From Chamaecyparis obtusa (Eukaryota; Streptophyta; Pinopsida; Cupressales; Cupressaceae): a DNA stretch of 64,000 nt. The DNA is taken from NCBI GenBank assembly GCA_027943335.1, contig BSBK01006021.1, forward strand, positions 1,934,501-1,998,500, read 5' to 3'. The notes beneath the pieces were generated by a model. It was not told the DNA's origin. It saw nothing but the letters and a program-made list of their open reading frames with translations, and searched no databases. Position numbers and translations under genes: made by a program. Below are positions 48,803 to 59,300 of this stretch, one piece after another. The first letter of the stretch is position 1. Each line of letters starts with the position of its first letter.

Positions 48803-51800
48803 ATGGCATCATCCAGCACCTCAGCGAAGAAAGGATCAGACATGTTAGTCCAAGGGGAGTGGAAAGCACCAGATTTTAAGATCGTGCCCGCAGTTGCAGC
48901 CGCCCTAGATCCGAACGGAGCTCAATCTCAGATTCCTCCTAAGGTACTGCTTATCAATGATATCCGTAATCATTTTAACTGTTCTATTCAAGAAATGGGA
49001 AACCTAGAACTAGACATTGTGCGTGAGGAACTATGTGTGGATGGTACTTTGAAACCCGAGCACAAACATCTGGAAGATAAGGGTTTAGTCCACATTGCAC
49101 ATCTTCCTCGAAACTTTCGAGATAAATGGGTTAGGTACATTCTCAGCCGAGTACACGATGGCAAGATTTGGCTTGAGCAACCTATTGAGATCATAAGGAA
49201 AATGATTCATCATGTTACCGGTCTTCCCATGTTGAACAAAGCGAAAACTACCAAAACCCTAGGTCGGACGGAACTAGAGAAGAAAACCCTAGCCGAGTGG
49301 GATGGTAGAGGCATGAAGGTTAGCAGCATTACCGACGCCGAACTGAAGTTTGGTACACATATCATTGCACACAAGATTTACAGTTCTAGTCGACAGAACA
49401 GTGTCTCATGTGAAGCTGTTGACCTAGCATACAAAGTGGTCAAAAACAACTTGACATTTGACCTAGCAGACTTATTGTTGAAACAGTTCAACAAGAACAT
49501 GGAAAGCATCAAAACTTCCAAAAACAATCCATGTAAGTTTGGATCTTTGATAGTCTGTTTATTCTTCTATGTTCAGAAATTCTTCCCTTCAAAAGGAAAA
49601 GTTGTATGGAGAAAAGATGTGCCTGTACTTTATGAAATTAATGAATACATCGCAGAAATGGGTGAAAACTTTGAAAGCATCATGGATAATTATTTTGAGT
49701 CTTTCAAAGAGAAAATGAATGACAGATTCCGGATTCCACAGAAATTGGTGGAAGATTACAAAGATGATATATGTTTTATGGTAGATTGTGATAATGTGTA
49801 TATTCAAGCAGTTAAACCAAGAACTGTGTATGCAAAACCTCTTCCTTATGAGGTAAATATTGATGAAACCAAGAACATTATTGAAGCACTTCTAAATCAG
49901 CCTGTCAATCCCAAAGCCGCATATTTTGGAACATATGATGAAGCTAAGATGAGAATTGAACTAAGCATAAAGCTTCCACAGGCGGTAAACAAAGGAAAGA
50001 AAAGAATAGCTAAAATGCAAATGATAACCGAAGAAAAAGAAGAAATAGGTGAAAAAGAAGAGGAAAAGGATGAGAAAACAGAGGAACCAGATCCTGCAAA
50101 GAAGAAAGGAAAAGTTTTTATCACTAAGGCATCTGTGCCTCCCACTGCTGTGTTCACAAGGAGAAATACAAGAGGAAAGGCAGACAAGGCAGAAAAGACA
50201 GATAAGGACATAGTATTCAAAAGGCCTCCTCTAACCCTTCAAGAAAAGCTCAAACTCTTCAGAGATGGATCAGGGTCTGGAGTAAGTAACATAAAATCCT
50301 TGAGATATGAAACCAGATCGGAAGCAGAGCAGAAGGAAATAGAAGATGCTGTTGTTGAGAAGATGGGACAGTGGAAATACTCTCCTGAAGAAATTACCCC
50401 ACAGGTTCCTGCAGTTCTATTGAATCCGATAAGAATGAGATGGAGCAATACAAGGCAAACTGTAATAGACATATTTGATCAAAACCTAAGACAGTTGATG
50501 CCGAGCCTGAACAATGATGAAGTGAAGAAGGCACTAAAAGAGAATGAAAACAAAATGACACTGAAGTTCAATACTTGTTTGATTTTGATCAACAATATTG
50601 AATCGGTTGTGAAGGCTGCAAAAGCCACATGGAAGAACATTTACCACCTTCACCAACCGAGCATTGAAACTATAATTATAAAGGATATTGAAGATGACAG
50701 CGATGAGCAAGAAGAAGACACCGAGGTAGATGATACTGTAAGGATAGCAGCAGAAGTCATTGCATCCCTTCCTACCTCTCCAGTGAAAGTCTCTACATCC
50801 AGCCCAGAGACACCTTCAAGCATGGTTGTGACAACTTCCACATTTGTCCAATCATCCCTAGCAACATCAGAGGCAGCTACCATTTCTTCTACCGAGCTGC
50901 AGTCTCCTGTACCAGTAAGTTTTCCAGCTTTTGAATCATCAAGTGTAAATATTGTAAGTTCTCCAGTAGAAAGTATACCAGTGTCAATAGCCAGCCCTAT
51001 CTTATCTACTATCACTACTACAAGAGCATTAAGTACAGATAAGCCTAAGGCTCTACCGAGTATAAAATTTTTGGGTAAAAATATAGTTGAGGATATAGAC
51101 CTAGATGAAGAGATAGAGATTCCTACTCTGGATTTTGCAAATCTCTCAACAGACCAGATGCAGAATATAGGTGAGATCCTCCAAAGGAAAGCAAAACAAA
51201 AGAAGCTTAAGGAGGAGAGAGACAAGGAGTATCAAATCATCAAGGATGCTAAGGACATTTTGTCTGATGCATTAGGCATTAAAGTAGACTCCTCCCAGCA
51301 TGTTTTGTTACAATTGGCAGAAGCAGTTGAGAAATATAATGAGGACTCATCCGGGACAGAGAAGTTAGTTGAAAGAGCCGAGAAGAGATTCAACAATAAA
51401 GTGCTTGAGCACATTGCTCAGCACATAGCTATTAACCAAGTGGAATTATCTTCAGTTTTGTCTAACACAGAGTCTATTTATTCGAATGCTACCTCTCTTT
51501 TGGCCAGACTATGCAATTTTGCCGAGTTCACAAAGGATGTCAAAAATAAAATGAATAAAATGGATGAGGATATGAAGATTAGCATACAGAAGCTGCAACT
51601 TGAACCAAGTTCAAGCTCTGCTCATCACATGAAAATTTCACATCTATCCAATATGCAGTCTGATCTATTGAAAGAAGACTCAAGGATCCGGTCCACACTG
51701 CTAGACATCCAACACATGATCCTTCCCATCATAAATACAATGTATAAGCACATTGAACATTCTAGAACATTGATTCATGACAATCAGTTCTCCATAGTAG

Positions 51801-51940
51801 ATCACATGATTGAACTCTCTGCAGAAATCCAAATTACCATACAAACATGTAAGATTCTGCAAGAAAGTTGGGACAGAACCCTGGCACTAATAATGAAGGT
51901 ACATTCTGATTTCTTATCAAATTTTGGATTCTCTCTGTAA
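48803..51940 (+). CDS. Element E ORF2: intact 1,045-residue protein of unknown function
   Basis: The ATG at 48803 has a strong context (ACCATGG), and the frame is open for 1,045 codons. The N-terminal domain (residues about 45-360) contains WVRYILSRVHDGKIWLE (109-125), IHHVTGLP (135-142) and RIPQKLVEDYKDDICFMVD (about 311-329); these blocks are conserved in B ORF2 and partly in D. Residues 405-445 are Lys/Glu-rich. A region around 510-620 has a helical, Trp-containing segment. Residues 650-750 are Ser/Thr/Pro-rich and acidic at the start. Residues 790-1045 form a predicted coiled coil with few prolines. There is no signal peptide or membrane segment, so an envelope role is unlikely. There are no catalytic motifs of protease, integrase, polymerase or RNase H. 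Similar N-terminal domains occur in plant transposon-associated gag-like proteins, and I infer a structural (capsid-like) role, with low confidence. B and D carry decayed homologues in the same position. Confidence 0.9.
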   Translation: MASSSTSAKKGSDMLVQGEWKAPDFKIVPAVAAALDPNGAQSQIPPKVLLINDIRNHFNCSIQEMGNLELDIVREELCVDGTLKPEHKHLEDKGLVHIAHLPRNFRDKWVRYILSRVHDGKIWLEQPIEIIRKMIHHVTGLPMLNKAKTTKTLGRTELEKKTLAEWDGRGMKVSSITDAELKFGTHIIAHKIYSSSRQNSVSCEAVDLAYKVVKNNLTFDLADLLLKQFNKNMESIKTSKNNPCKFGSLIVCLFFYVQKFFPSKGKVVWRKDVPVLYEINEYIAEMGENFESIMDNYFESFKEKMNDRFRIPQKLVEDYKDDICFMVDCDNVYIQAVKPRTVYAKPLPYEVNIDETKNIIEALLNQPVNPKAAYFGTYDEAKMRIELSIKLPQAVNKGKKRIAKMQMITEEKEEIGEKEEEKDEKTEEPDPAKKKGKVFITKASVPPTAVFTRRNTRGKADKAEKTDKDIVFKRPPLTLQEKLKLFRDGSGSGVSNIKSLRYETRSEAEQKEIEDAVVEKMGQWKYSPEEITPQVPAVLLNPIRMRWSNTRQTVIDIFDQNLRQLMPSLNNDEVKKALKENENKMTLKFNTCLILINNIESVVKAAKATWKNIYHLHQPSIETIIIKDIEDDSDEQEEDTEVDDTVRIAAEVIASLPTSPVKVSTSSPETPSSMVVTTSTFVQSSLATSEAATISSTELQSPVPVSFPAFESSSVNIVSSPVESIPVSIASPILSTITTTRALSTDKPKALPSIKFLGKNIVEDIDLDEEIEIPTLDFANLSTDQMQNIGEILQRKAKQKKLKEERDKEYQIIKDAKDILSDALGIKVDSSQHVLLQLAEAVEKYNEDSSGTEKLVERAEKRFNNKVLEHIAQHIAINQVELSSVLSNTESIYSNATSLLARLCNFAEFTKDVKNKMNKMDEDMKISIQKLQLEPSSSSAHHMKISHLSNMQSDLLKEDSRIRSTLLDIQHMILPIINTMYKHIEHSRTLIHDNQFSIVDHMIELSAEIQITIQTCKILQESWDRTLALIMKVHSDFLSNFGFSL

Positions 51941-51960
51941 ATAAATTGTATATGCACCTT

Positions 51961-51990
51961 TGGCATTATCGTCAAAAAAGGGGAGATATG
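51961..51990 (+). other. Element E second purine-tract motif
   Basis: TGGCATTATCGTCAAAAAAG followed by GGGAGATATG, starting 20 bp after the ORF2 stop, repeats the context of the true tract at 52163-52180 (ATGCCAAAGGGGGAGAT). B has a second copy at a matching position. Confidence 0.6.
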
Positions 51991-52162
51991 TATAGAAGGA
52001 GAGAGATGTATACTGTATAGATTTGTATAAGAAACAGTTAGCACATTGAAAAGGGGAGACAATGTATATAGCCCTATAACAAAGACAAATTTTGAAAAAT
52101 CAAAATAAAACTCAGCATGATTCGGTGTATATAAATTTTGGCCAATAAGTGTTTTTGTCACT

Positions 52163-52180
52163 AATGCCAAAGGGGGAGAT
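52163..52180 (+). other. Element E polypurine tract
   Basis: TAATGCCAAAGGGGGAGA lies directly before the 3' LTR start (TGTTGG at 52181), the site from which plus-strand DNA synthesis would start. Confidence 0.9.
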
Positions 52181-53282
52181 TGTTGGCATTAAGCAGTATT
52201 GCCACTAGTGACAACACTTATTAGCATTCTGAGTGTAAACCGAGAAGACAGTACAAACCGAGAAGACAGTGCAAACCGAGCAGACAGTGCAAACCGAGCA
52301 GACAATGCAAACCGAGAAGACAGTGCAAACCGAGCAGACAGTGCAAACCGAGCAGATAGTGCAAACCGAGCAGACAATGAAAACCGAGTAACATCTTGTC
52401 TACCGAGTCACCAATGCTTACCGAGTTCAATACCTACCGAGTGATCAGTATGAACCGTGCCTTCACTTCTACCGAGTGCATGACGATGCCGAGTAATGCA
52501 GTGGACGCCGAGTATCAGAAAGTCACCGAGTCAGTGTGAAAGAACCGAGTAACCATATTTGGGCCGACTTAGTAGCACTTATGTTTATTTGTCAAGCCGA
52601 CTGTGCAATTGTAATTGTAATTAATTGTTTGAAATCTGTATATAAACAATGATGTAGAAATAAAAGATATATGCACAAGTAATGAAATATATGATACAGA
52701 ATATATAAAAGAGTAACAAAGGCAGAAATAAGCGAATTGCAGAAGGCTTCAGAAGTATAAGATACAGAAAAGATAAATTCATCACAGAAGGTGATCAGTA
52801 CATCAGCGAATCTCATTCAGCAATCCAGTTGCAAAGCAGAGATCTACTGTTTCATTCTAACAGGTGAATCAGTACTAAATCCTTTAATCAAGTAGACTTA
52901 ACAGTCTTTGTATAAATCTCTTTACCGAGTGCATACTTCACTGTATGTTTGTAAATCCTTTAACAGGGTGGATTTAGCAATCTTTATTGCTCCTAACAGG
53001 GCAGATCATCGGAAGTGATCAAATTGTAAGCCTTAACCGGCCAACTTTATTCTGCAGTATTAAAGCTTTGTGGGTTTCATCCCCACCCCAGTTTTACTTT
53101 CTTTTGGAAGGTTTCTGGGTAACCAAATCCATGTGTCTTTATTGTGAATGCTTTTTTAGTTTCATGCTTTCTGTATGCAAAGGTTAAAAGTAAAATACAT
53201 GTTAAAATTAGAAGAGAATTTGAAGTTACTGATTCACCCCTCCCCTCTCAGTAACTTGGTTAATTCCTGAATATTTCCAACA
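52181..53282 (+). repeat. Element E 3' LTR (1,102 bp)
   Basis: It is identical in layout to the 5' LTR and exactly 54 bp longer, equal to three more copies of the 18-bp minisatellite (eight copies, 52235-52378). About ten other differences, all transitions, separate the pair. Confidence 0.96.
52235..52378 (+). repeat. 18-bp minisatellite, 8 copies (3' LTR)
   Basis: The same unit as at 46108-46197. The order of the CGAGAAG and CGAGCAG variants differs from the 5' LTR: an inner block appears duplicated. Confidence 0.97.
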
Positions 53283-55823
53283 CTATTAAACTAGGCAATT
53301 ATGTTTTTTAATAAACTCTGCTTGACTTAGTGTCAAATACAGAAAATTTTAAATCTGTATTAATCACATACTACATTTAATATAATAGCTAAACAAACCA
53401 TATGATTGATTAATTTAAAGTCTTAGTACTTTTATTAATTAATTTTTTTTTCTATTAATTTAAATAAATACATTTAAATTAATTCATATATTTTTTTTAA
53501 CCAACTTGAAATTAAATATTAAATTTAATTTTATTAATTTAAATAAATATATTTATATATTTAAATTAATTCATATTTCATTTATTTATCCACTTGAAAT
53601 TAAATATTATATTTAATTTTATTTTTTTCTATTAATTTAAATAAATATATTTATCTTTTAACTCACTTAGAATTAAATATTATATTTAATTCTATTTGAG
53701 CACATGACTCTTAATTCTAACTAAATTTATCTTTTTTACCCACCTAGTAAAATTAAAATAATGATTTCTTCAACATCTAAAGTTTTCACTTCTCTTATCA
53801 AGTAAAAAATAATCACATGAAAGAAATATACTTTATCCAAATAATTTAAAACTTCACAAACTTGGATTTAGATTTTGAGGTCATTTTTGAGGTTCTTTTA
53901 TGAGTCTTGGGCTACCTAGTGACCAAAAATCAACACCTAACTCTAAGTATATCAAGTGAGGAAACTAAAATTGACTTTAACTACTTTTTAGAAGCTTCTT
54001 AACCCTTCCAAAATATCACTTAAGTATTTCATACGAATTTGGGTAAGTTTCATTTTTCAAAGTGGATCCACCCATCCATCCACTTTGAATTAAATAATTC
54101 AAATGAGATAATTTCAACCCTTCATTTTCGTAAAATTCACACCGTTGATTTTTCTAAAAAATTTATAAATAGGACTTCATTTCTATTTACAAAAGGAGCT
54201 TTCATTAGCAATGTTATTATAGATCTAAAGGATCTAAATTCTTATATCTTCTAAACCACACTCATAGTATTCTCATAACATTGCTTTCAAACATATAGTA
54301 CATTTCAAAGTATTTGGAGAGCTACATCAACCCATCTTTGAGAGAAAAAAAAAGAACATGAGAATTAAATTTTGGAAGGAGTTTAGATAAATTTTTATTT
54401 TTTATTTTCTAAATTATTTCTCATGCGTATATTAGAGTTGATTTGCATGTTTGTTTGTATGTAGCTTGTGGTTATTTCATAATAAAAAATCAAGATGCAA
54501 CCCAAAATTGGTCTCAGTATATCAATCCTTGTAAACCATCAAAGTTCTATTATAGTAAGCAATTATGTCTTCTAATGGACTTTACTTGACTTAGTGTCAA
54601 ATACAGAAAATTTTAAATCTATATTAATCACATGCTACATTTAATATAATGGCTAAATAAATTTTATGATTGATTAATTTAAAATCTTAGTACTTTTATT
54701 AATTAAATTTTTTTTTCTATTAATGTAAATAAATAAATTTAAATTAATTCACATTTTTTTTTTAACCCACTTGAAATTAAATATTACATTTAATTCTATT
54801 TTCTTCTATTAATTTAAATAAATATATTTATTTATTTAAATTAATTTATATTTCATTTATTTATCCACTTGAAATTAAATATTATATTTAATTATATTTT
54901 CTTCTATTAAATTAAATAAATATATTTATCTATTTAAATTAATTCATATTTTTCTTTTAACTCACTTAAAATTAAATATTATATTTAATTTTATTTGAGC
55001 ACATGACTCTTAATTCTAACCAAACTCATCTTTTTTACCCACTCACTAAAATTAAAATAAAGATTTCTTCAACTTATAAAGTCTTCACTTCTCCTCTCAA
55101 ATAAAAAACAACCACATGAAAGAAATATACTTTATCTAAATAATTCAAAATTTTACAAACTCGGATTTAGACTTTCAGATCATTTTTTGAGGCTCTTTTA
55201 TGAGTCTTGAGCCACCTAGTGACCAAAAATCAACACCTAACCCTAAGTATATAAAGTGGGGAAGCTAAAATTGACTTTAACTACCATCTAGAAGCCTCTT
55301 AACCTTCTAAAATATCACTTAAGCATTTCATACGAATTTGGGTAGGTTTCATTTTTCAAAATGGATCCACCCATCCACCCCTTATCCACCCACTTTGAAT
55401 TAAATAATTCAAATGAGAGAATCTCAACCCTTCATTTTCGTAAAATTCTGACCATTGATTCTCTTAAAAATCTTATAAATAGGACTTCATTTTTCTTTAC
55501 AAAAAGAGTCTTCATTAGCATTGTTATTATAGATCTAAGGGATCTAAATTTTTCTGTCTTCTAAACCACACTCCTAGTATTATCATAACATTGCTTTCAA
55601 ACATTAGTGCATTTCAAAGCATTTGGAGAGCTACATCAACTCATCTTTGGGAGAAGAAAGGAGAACATGAGAACTAAATCTTGGAGAGAGTTTAGATAGA
55701 TTTCTATTCTTTATTTTTTAAATTGTTTCTCATGTGTAGATTAAAATTATTTTGCATGTTTGTTTGTATGAATCTTGTGGTTATTTCATATGCATGCAAT
55801 CTATTCTAATTTTTAATCATACA

Positions 55824-58600
55824 TTTTGGTGAACCCGACGTGAATACTAACTTTTTTGATATATTTTTTTTGTGATGGTTTTGTGCTTGTAGGGCTCTTG
55901 GGAAACTTCCTCAACAATTTTTGCAAGATTGGACTATTTCTTCCACTTCTTGTCTTCCATTCTTCCACTTTCTTGTCTCATTCTTGGCTATTCTCATTCC
56001 ATTCTAAGGGTCTAAAATAAACTTCTAATGCGTCTCATTTCAAGTTCTAAAGCTAATGAACTCAAATACTTTCATTTTTAATTTTTAAAGGCAAAATCAA
56101 CCTTCACACTTAGCTTCGAAATGCTTAAAAATAACCTCACATTTAGATTTGGTGCTCTTAAAATTGATGCAACTAGTTTTCAATCCAATCACTAAAGGCT
56201 AAATAAACTCTTATATTTAGATTTGGCGTACCTAAAATAAATTCAACTTGTTTCAAATCCAATTTCTAAATGCTCATGAATCCTCACATTTCCTTTTGGG
56301 GTACTTAAAAAAAATTTCACATCTTTAATTTTCCTAAATTTAAATGAATCTCATCTAAGTAGGATTCAAAGTAAATCAACATTTATTTCTTCAAGCTATG
56401 CTCTAATGTTCTTCAATCTTTTCAAATCTAGCTAAGTAGGGGTGAAAATTGATCAAATGTCTCTCAAATTTGCATATTCTAAGGTCAATTAACTCTAATC
56501 TTTTACAAATATATATGTTTCCAAATTGCTCACGCACAACAACACAAAGGTGAATTGCGTTGCTAGAATTTGAGGTATTCTATTACATCTCTACAACATT
56601 TCAATTTTGGGAATAAAATGAACCTCTCATGTGTATAGCTTGTGTGATTCAATACTTTCATAAACCACATTTAAATTTTGGGCTCTAAAAAAAATATAGA
56701 TTCAATTCCATGCATAAGTGTTTCACATAATAATTAGGCCCTATGAACACTATTTGTGGTTCTTGAGAGAGTGGGATTTTAGCAAAGCTCTTCTCAACGA
56801 GAGAATCCTTATAGGTAGGGAGGATATTGAAAATGTCTTGTGTTCCACTAGGTTTGTAGTCATTGACTTATTGATCGATGCATTCTCTCTCCGGAGAGAT
56901 TGATAGACCATGAGTTGTTGACATCACGAACCTTGGTGAGACCATTTTAGTTTTAGCGTGTTAGATGAACCTTGTTTGCTATGTTTTGGTGAGGTGAAGA
57001 GGCTAGAAGACTATGCTCTACTCCCTTTTTAGGTAGTATCAGAAACTCAAATCCTTGGATCCAAACCAAGTCCCAATGTGGTCCCTTTTGTGAGTCACCT
57101 TTTAGAGAGGGTTAACCGTAGTGGACATTCTCTTTATTGGATCAACCACGTAGATGAAACCTCAAGCGGTAATAGCTATTTTCGCCATGGTAGTGACAAC
57201 CGCTATATAAATGTCTTTATGGAAAAAAAATTTATGGGTGTAGTTTCTTGTTGGGCTGTCAGAACTCCTCAGCATCTTCGATTGATTAAATTCTTGGAAT
57301 GTGTCAAAACCTTGGTGCGCTGGGATTGAAGTTCATCCACTTGACATTACAAAAGTCATAGAGTCAAACCATTACTACGAACCATAGAGCAACCAAATTT
57401 TGTTTGCTAGGACTATGTGCGTAATTGAAAAATATTTTGAGAACATACACAAATAGTTCTTTACGGAGTAGAAATACTAAGTCACTATCTTTCTTCATGT
57501 GCAAGGTTGTTTTGTCCCTTGCTCATTGTTTAAAAATAATGGTTTGCTTGAACTCCCTGATTGCTATCTTGCGTGCTTGTTTAACAATAAAAACTGAGTT
57601 CCTGCATTTACAGCTACTTGATAGTTCAAACTCATGTGCTTGTTAACAAATGGTTTCAAAATATTCAAACATCCAAAATAGTTGAATCATTTTCTGGTAA
57701 ACACGGTCATCCCAAACTCACGTAGTTCTGTTAGGAAACCCTATGTCAAGAATGAAATAAAGAGCAATAGCTTCCAATCCATTTTTCCAAGGAGATCCTT
57801 TTAACTTAATTTTTTCTTCTAATTCATCTATCTGAATTTGATCTCATCTTGTGTCAAAACCTTGTCAAGACAACCTCAAATCAATTCTCAAACAACGGCT
57901 AGGTGTTGTAAACTCATGTTTGCCATCTTTTGGGCATCTACCCATATAAGTAGGGCACAGTATCCTACACTTACATCCAAATCATTTATTACCCAATCAA
58001 CCAAACCAATCTTGACGGGGTTGTGTTATTTGATTTGTCCTAAATCGGGTCATCTATCAGTTGTCTTATCTTGCCCTTTCTCCATTGAGACTGTAGCGTA
58101 TTTCTCCATTGAGACTGTTGCAAATAGCCTCCATCACCTGATTGTTACTTGAACCAAAGTACCACCATTGTTGTAGATTTATGTACCAGCTTCTATAAGA
58201 TGTTATCTTGTACTTGTAGGAGATTTTATTTGGGTTATTATTGATCCCTGCGTGGATCCATGTTGCATTTGATAATTGTAATTGTATTAAATATCACCAC
58301 ATACCCTACGACATGTGTAGTGGATGTAGGTGATCATATGATGTAATGTAATTTGATTTAGAGAGATGTACTTACTTTCATTATGTACTTAAAAGTTCTT
58401 TAGCATTTGATCATGTTAGTGTAGTGTTAGTTAGACAACGTAATACTATGTCAGGGACCCTTGAGAATGAAAATGAAATGATGTGTTTATTCAAACTCAT
58501 GAATGTAAACCATTGTGATTCTATGTTCAATGTGCATGTTAACTTTAGTAAACAAAAAAAATTTTACTGCATAACTTAGCATAACTTTAGTGTAATTCTC
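55824..58600 (+). other. Element G leader region, no gene recognised
   Basis: The stretch begins with the primer-site-like sequence and has no open frame I can support; the frames at 56718-57329 show no recognisable motif. Long non-coding or accessory leaders before gag are known in Tat and Ogre-like elements. The region around 56740-57340 is less AT-rich than its flanks and might be a decayed accessory gene. Confidence 0.4.
55827..55844 (+). other. Possible element G primer-binding site
   Basis: TGGTGAACCCGACGTGAA follows a CA-ended sequence after three bases, as primer sites do. I could not name the tRNA from memory. Confidence 0.45.
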
Positions 58601-58650
58601 TTGGGTTCCCTGGTGGGGCATTACAGAGTTAATCAAACTATTTTATCAGC

Positions 58651-59300
58651 AATAATCCTACAACATCCAACACCTGGTCACCATAATCGACATTTTCAAT
58701 TTGAAAAAAAAGTCAGGAGAATCCCTTCTCACTTTCTTCAAACGTTGGAGGAAGAAATTTTCACTCTATGCTCGGTAGATTCCAGAAAATGAAAAACTTG
58801 AAATATTCATCAACAACCTCATTCTGAAACTCAATTATCACCTCCAAATACAAAATCATACTTCTTTTGATAAGATGGTAGAAAATGCCATAAAAATTGA
58901 AGATGTACTTGTTCGTAAGGGAGACATATCCCTTTACAAGGAAAATAAGTTTGAAACAGGTTCTAATTCCAAACCAAAGGACAAAAACCAAAATGTCAAA
59001 TTTTGGAATAAGAACAAAGGCATTGTCATAGATGGTGTTGTTGATACTCTTTGTGCCCCATTTGAGGCACCAACATTTAATCTCACTCTTGGCACCAAGG
59101 CCATCAAGGCTTCAGAACTGAAGACACCTGAACCTGCTAATAAAAAATCATCTGAATATAAACCTTAAGCTTTAGATCCTAAATGCAAGTTTACTCCTCT
59201 TGGAGAATCTTTGGAATTAGCTATGAAAACTTTTTTAGCTAATGACATCATATCTCTTCCTGAGATCTGACAATATGACCCTGAACCTAACCAAAGTGGT
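58651..59300 (+). pseudogene. Ty3/gypsy gag, decayed (element G)
   Basis: The frame containing SGESLLTFFKRWRKKFSL (near 58713-58768), then a TAG, then IPENEKLEIFINNL and the uninterrupted piece 58875-59168 gives the classical retrotransposon gag signature (RW...L...E...F...L...Y). A frameshift lies between about 59265 and 59290. It is followed in the pol frame by WWRENEFCDFHRDKGHKTNNC, the Tat-type Cys/His motif. Gag forms the particle shell. At least two stops (near 58780 and 59168) make it non-functional. Confidence 0.8.

Larger units (their letters stand above)
46054..53282 (+). mobile_element. Element E: full-length two-gene LTR retrotransposon without pol (7,229 bp)
   Basis: LTRs at 46054-47101 and 52181-53282 are nearly identical and begin TGTTGG and end CCAACA. 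The perfect duplication CTATT lies at 46049-46053 and 53283-53287. The primer site TGGTATCAGAGC is at 47104-47115, and a purine tract AAAGGGGGAGAT ends at 52180. The 5,079-bp internal region carries ORF1 (47168-48361, one amber stop) and ORF2 (48803-51940, intact). No protease, integrase, reverse transcriptase or RNase H can be seen in any frame, so it must depend on proteins supplied by another element. It inserted into unit 5 of the tandem array. About ten substitutions separate the LTRs outside their minisatellite, all transitions, so this is the youngest element here. Confidence 0.97.
40862..55790 (+). repeat. Tandem array of six units of about 1.3 kb, interrupted by element E
   Basis: Using CCTCAGTATATCAAT as anchor, units begin at 40874, 42184, 43491, 44714, 46014 and 54512. 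Lengths are 1310, 1307, 1223, 1300, 1264 (after removing E) and about 1280. Each unit has, in order, a low-GC part with two to four sub-repeats, the stretch ATTAAATAATTCAAATGAGA, a TATA-like CTTATAAATA, an AT-rich transcribed-looking part and the end ATAATCAAGAATCAAGATGC. The last unit departs from the others after 55790. Units differ by scattered substitutions. A 67-residue open frame recurs in most units, but I see no reason to call it a gene. The promoter-like layout suggests an LTR origin (see findings). Confidence 0.9.

Noticed and set aside
48803..51940. ORF2 of E as an envelope-like protein, as in SIRE-type copia elements
   Set aside because: No signal peptide, no membrane segment, and it does not follow a pol gene. 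The Ser/Thr-rich middle alone is not enough.
52189..52444. Open frames of repetitive peptides in the LTR minisatellite (both strands)
   Set aside because: The 18-bp unit is a multiple of three, so any frame without a stop in one unit stays open through the array. No sign of a real protein.
41723..55564. A similar 67-residue open frame in most array units (41723, 43033, 44253, 45553, 55361)
   Set aside because: It recurs because the units are repeats. It lies across the TATA-like region, changes freely between units and has no recognisable motif. A dN/dS test on more units could reopen the question.
57078..57329. 83-residue open frame in the gypsy leader
   Set aside because: No recognisable motif and no support from neighbours. 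Kept only as a hint that the leader might once have been coding.
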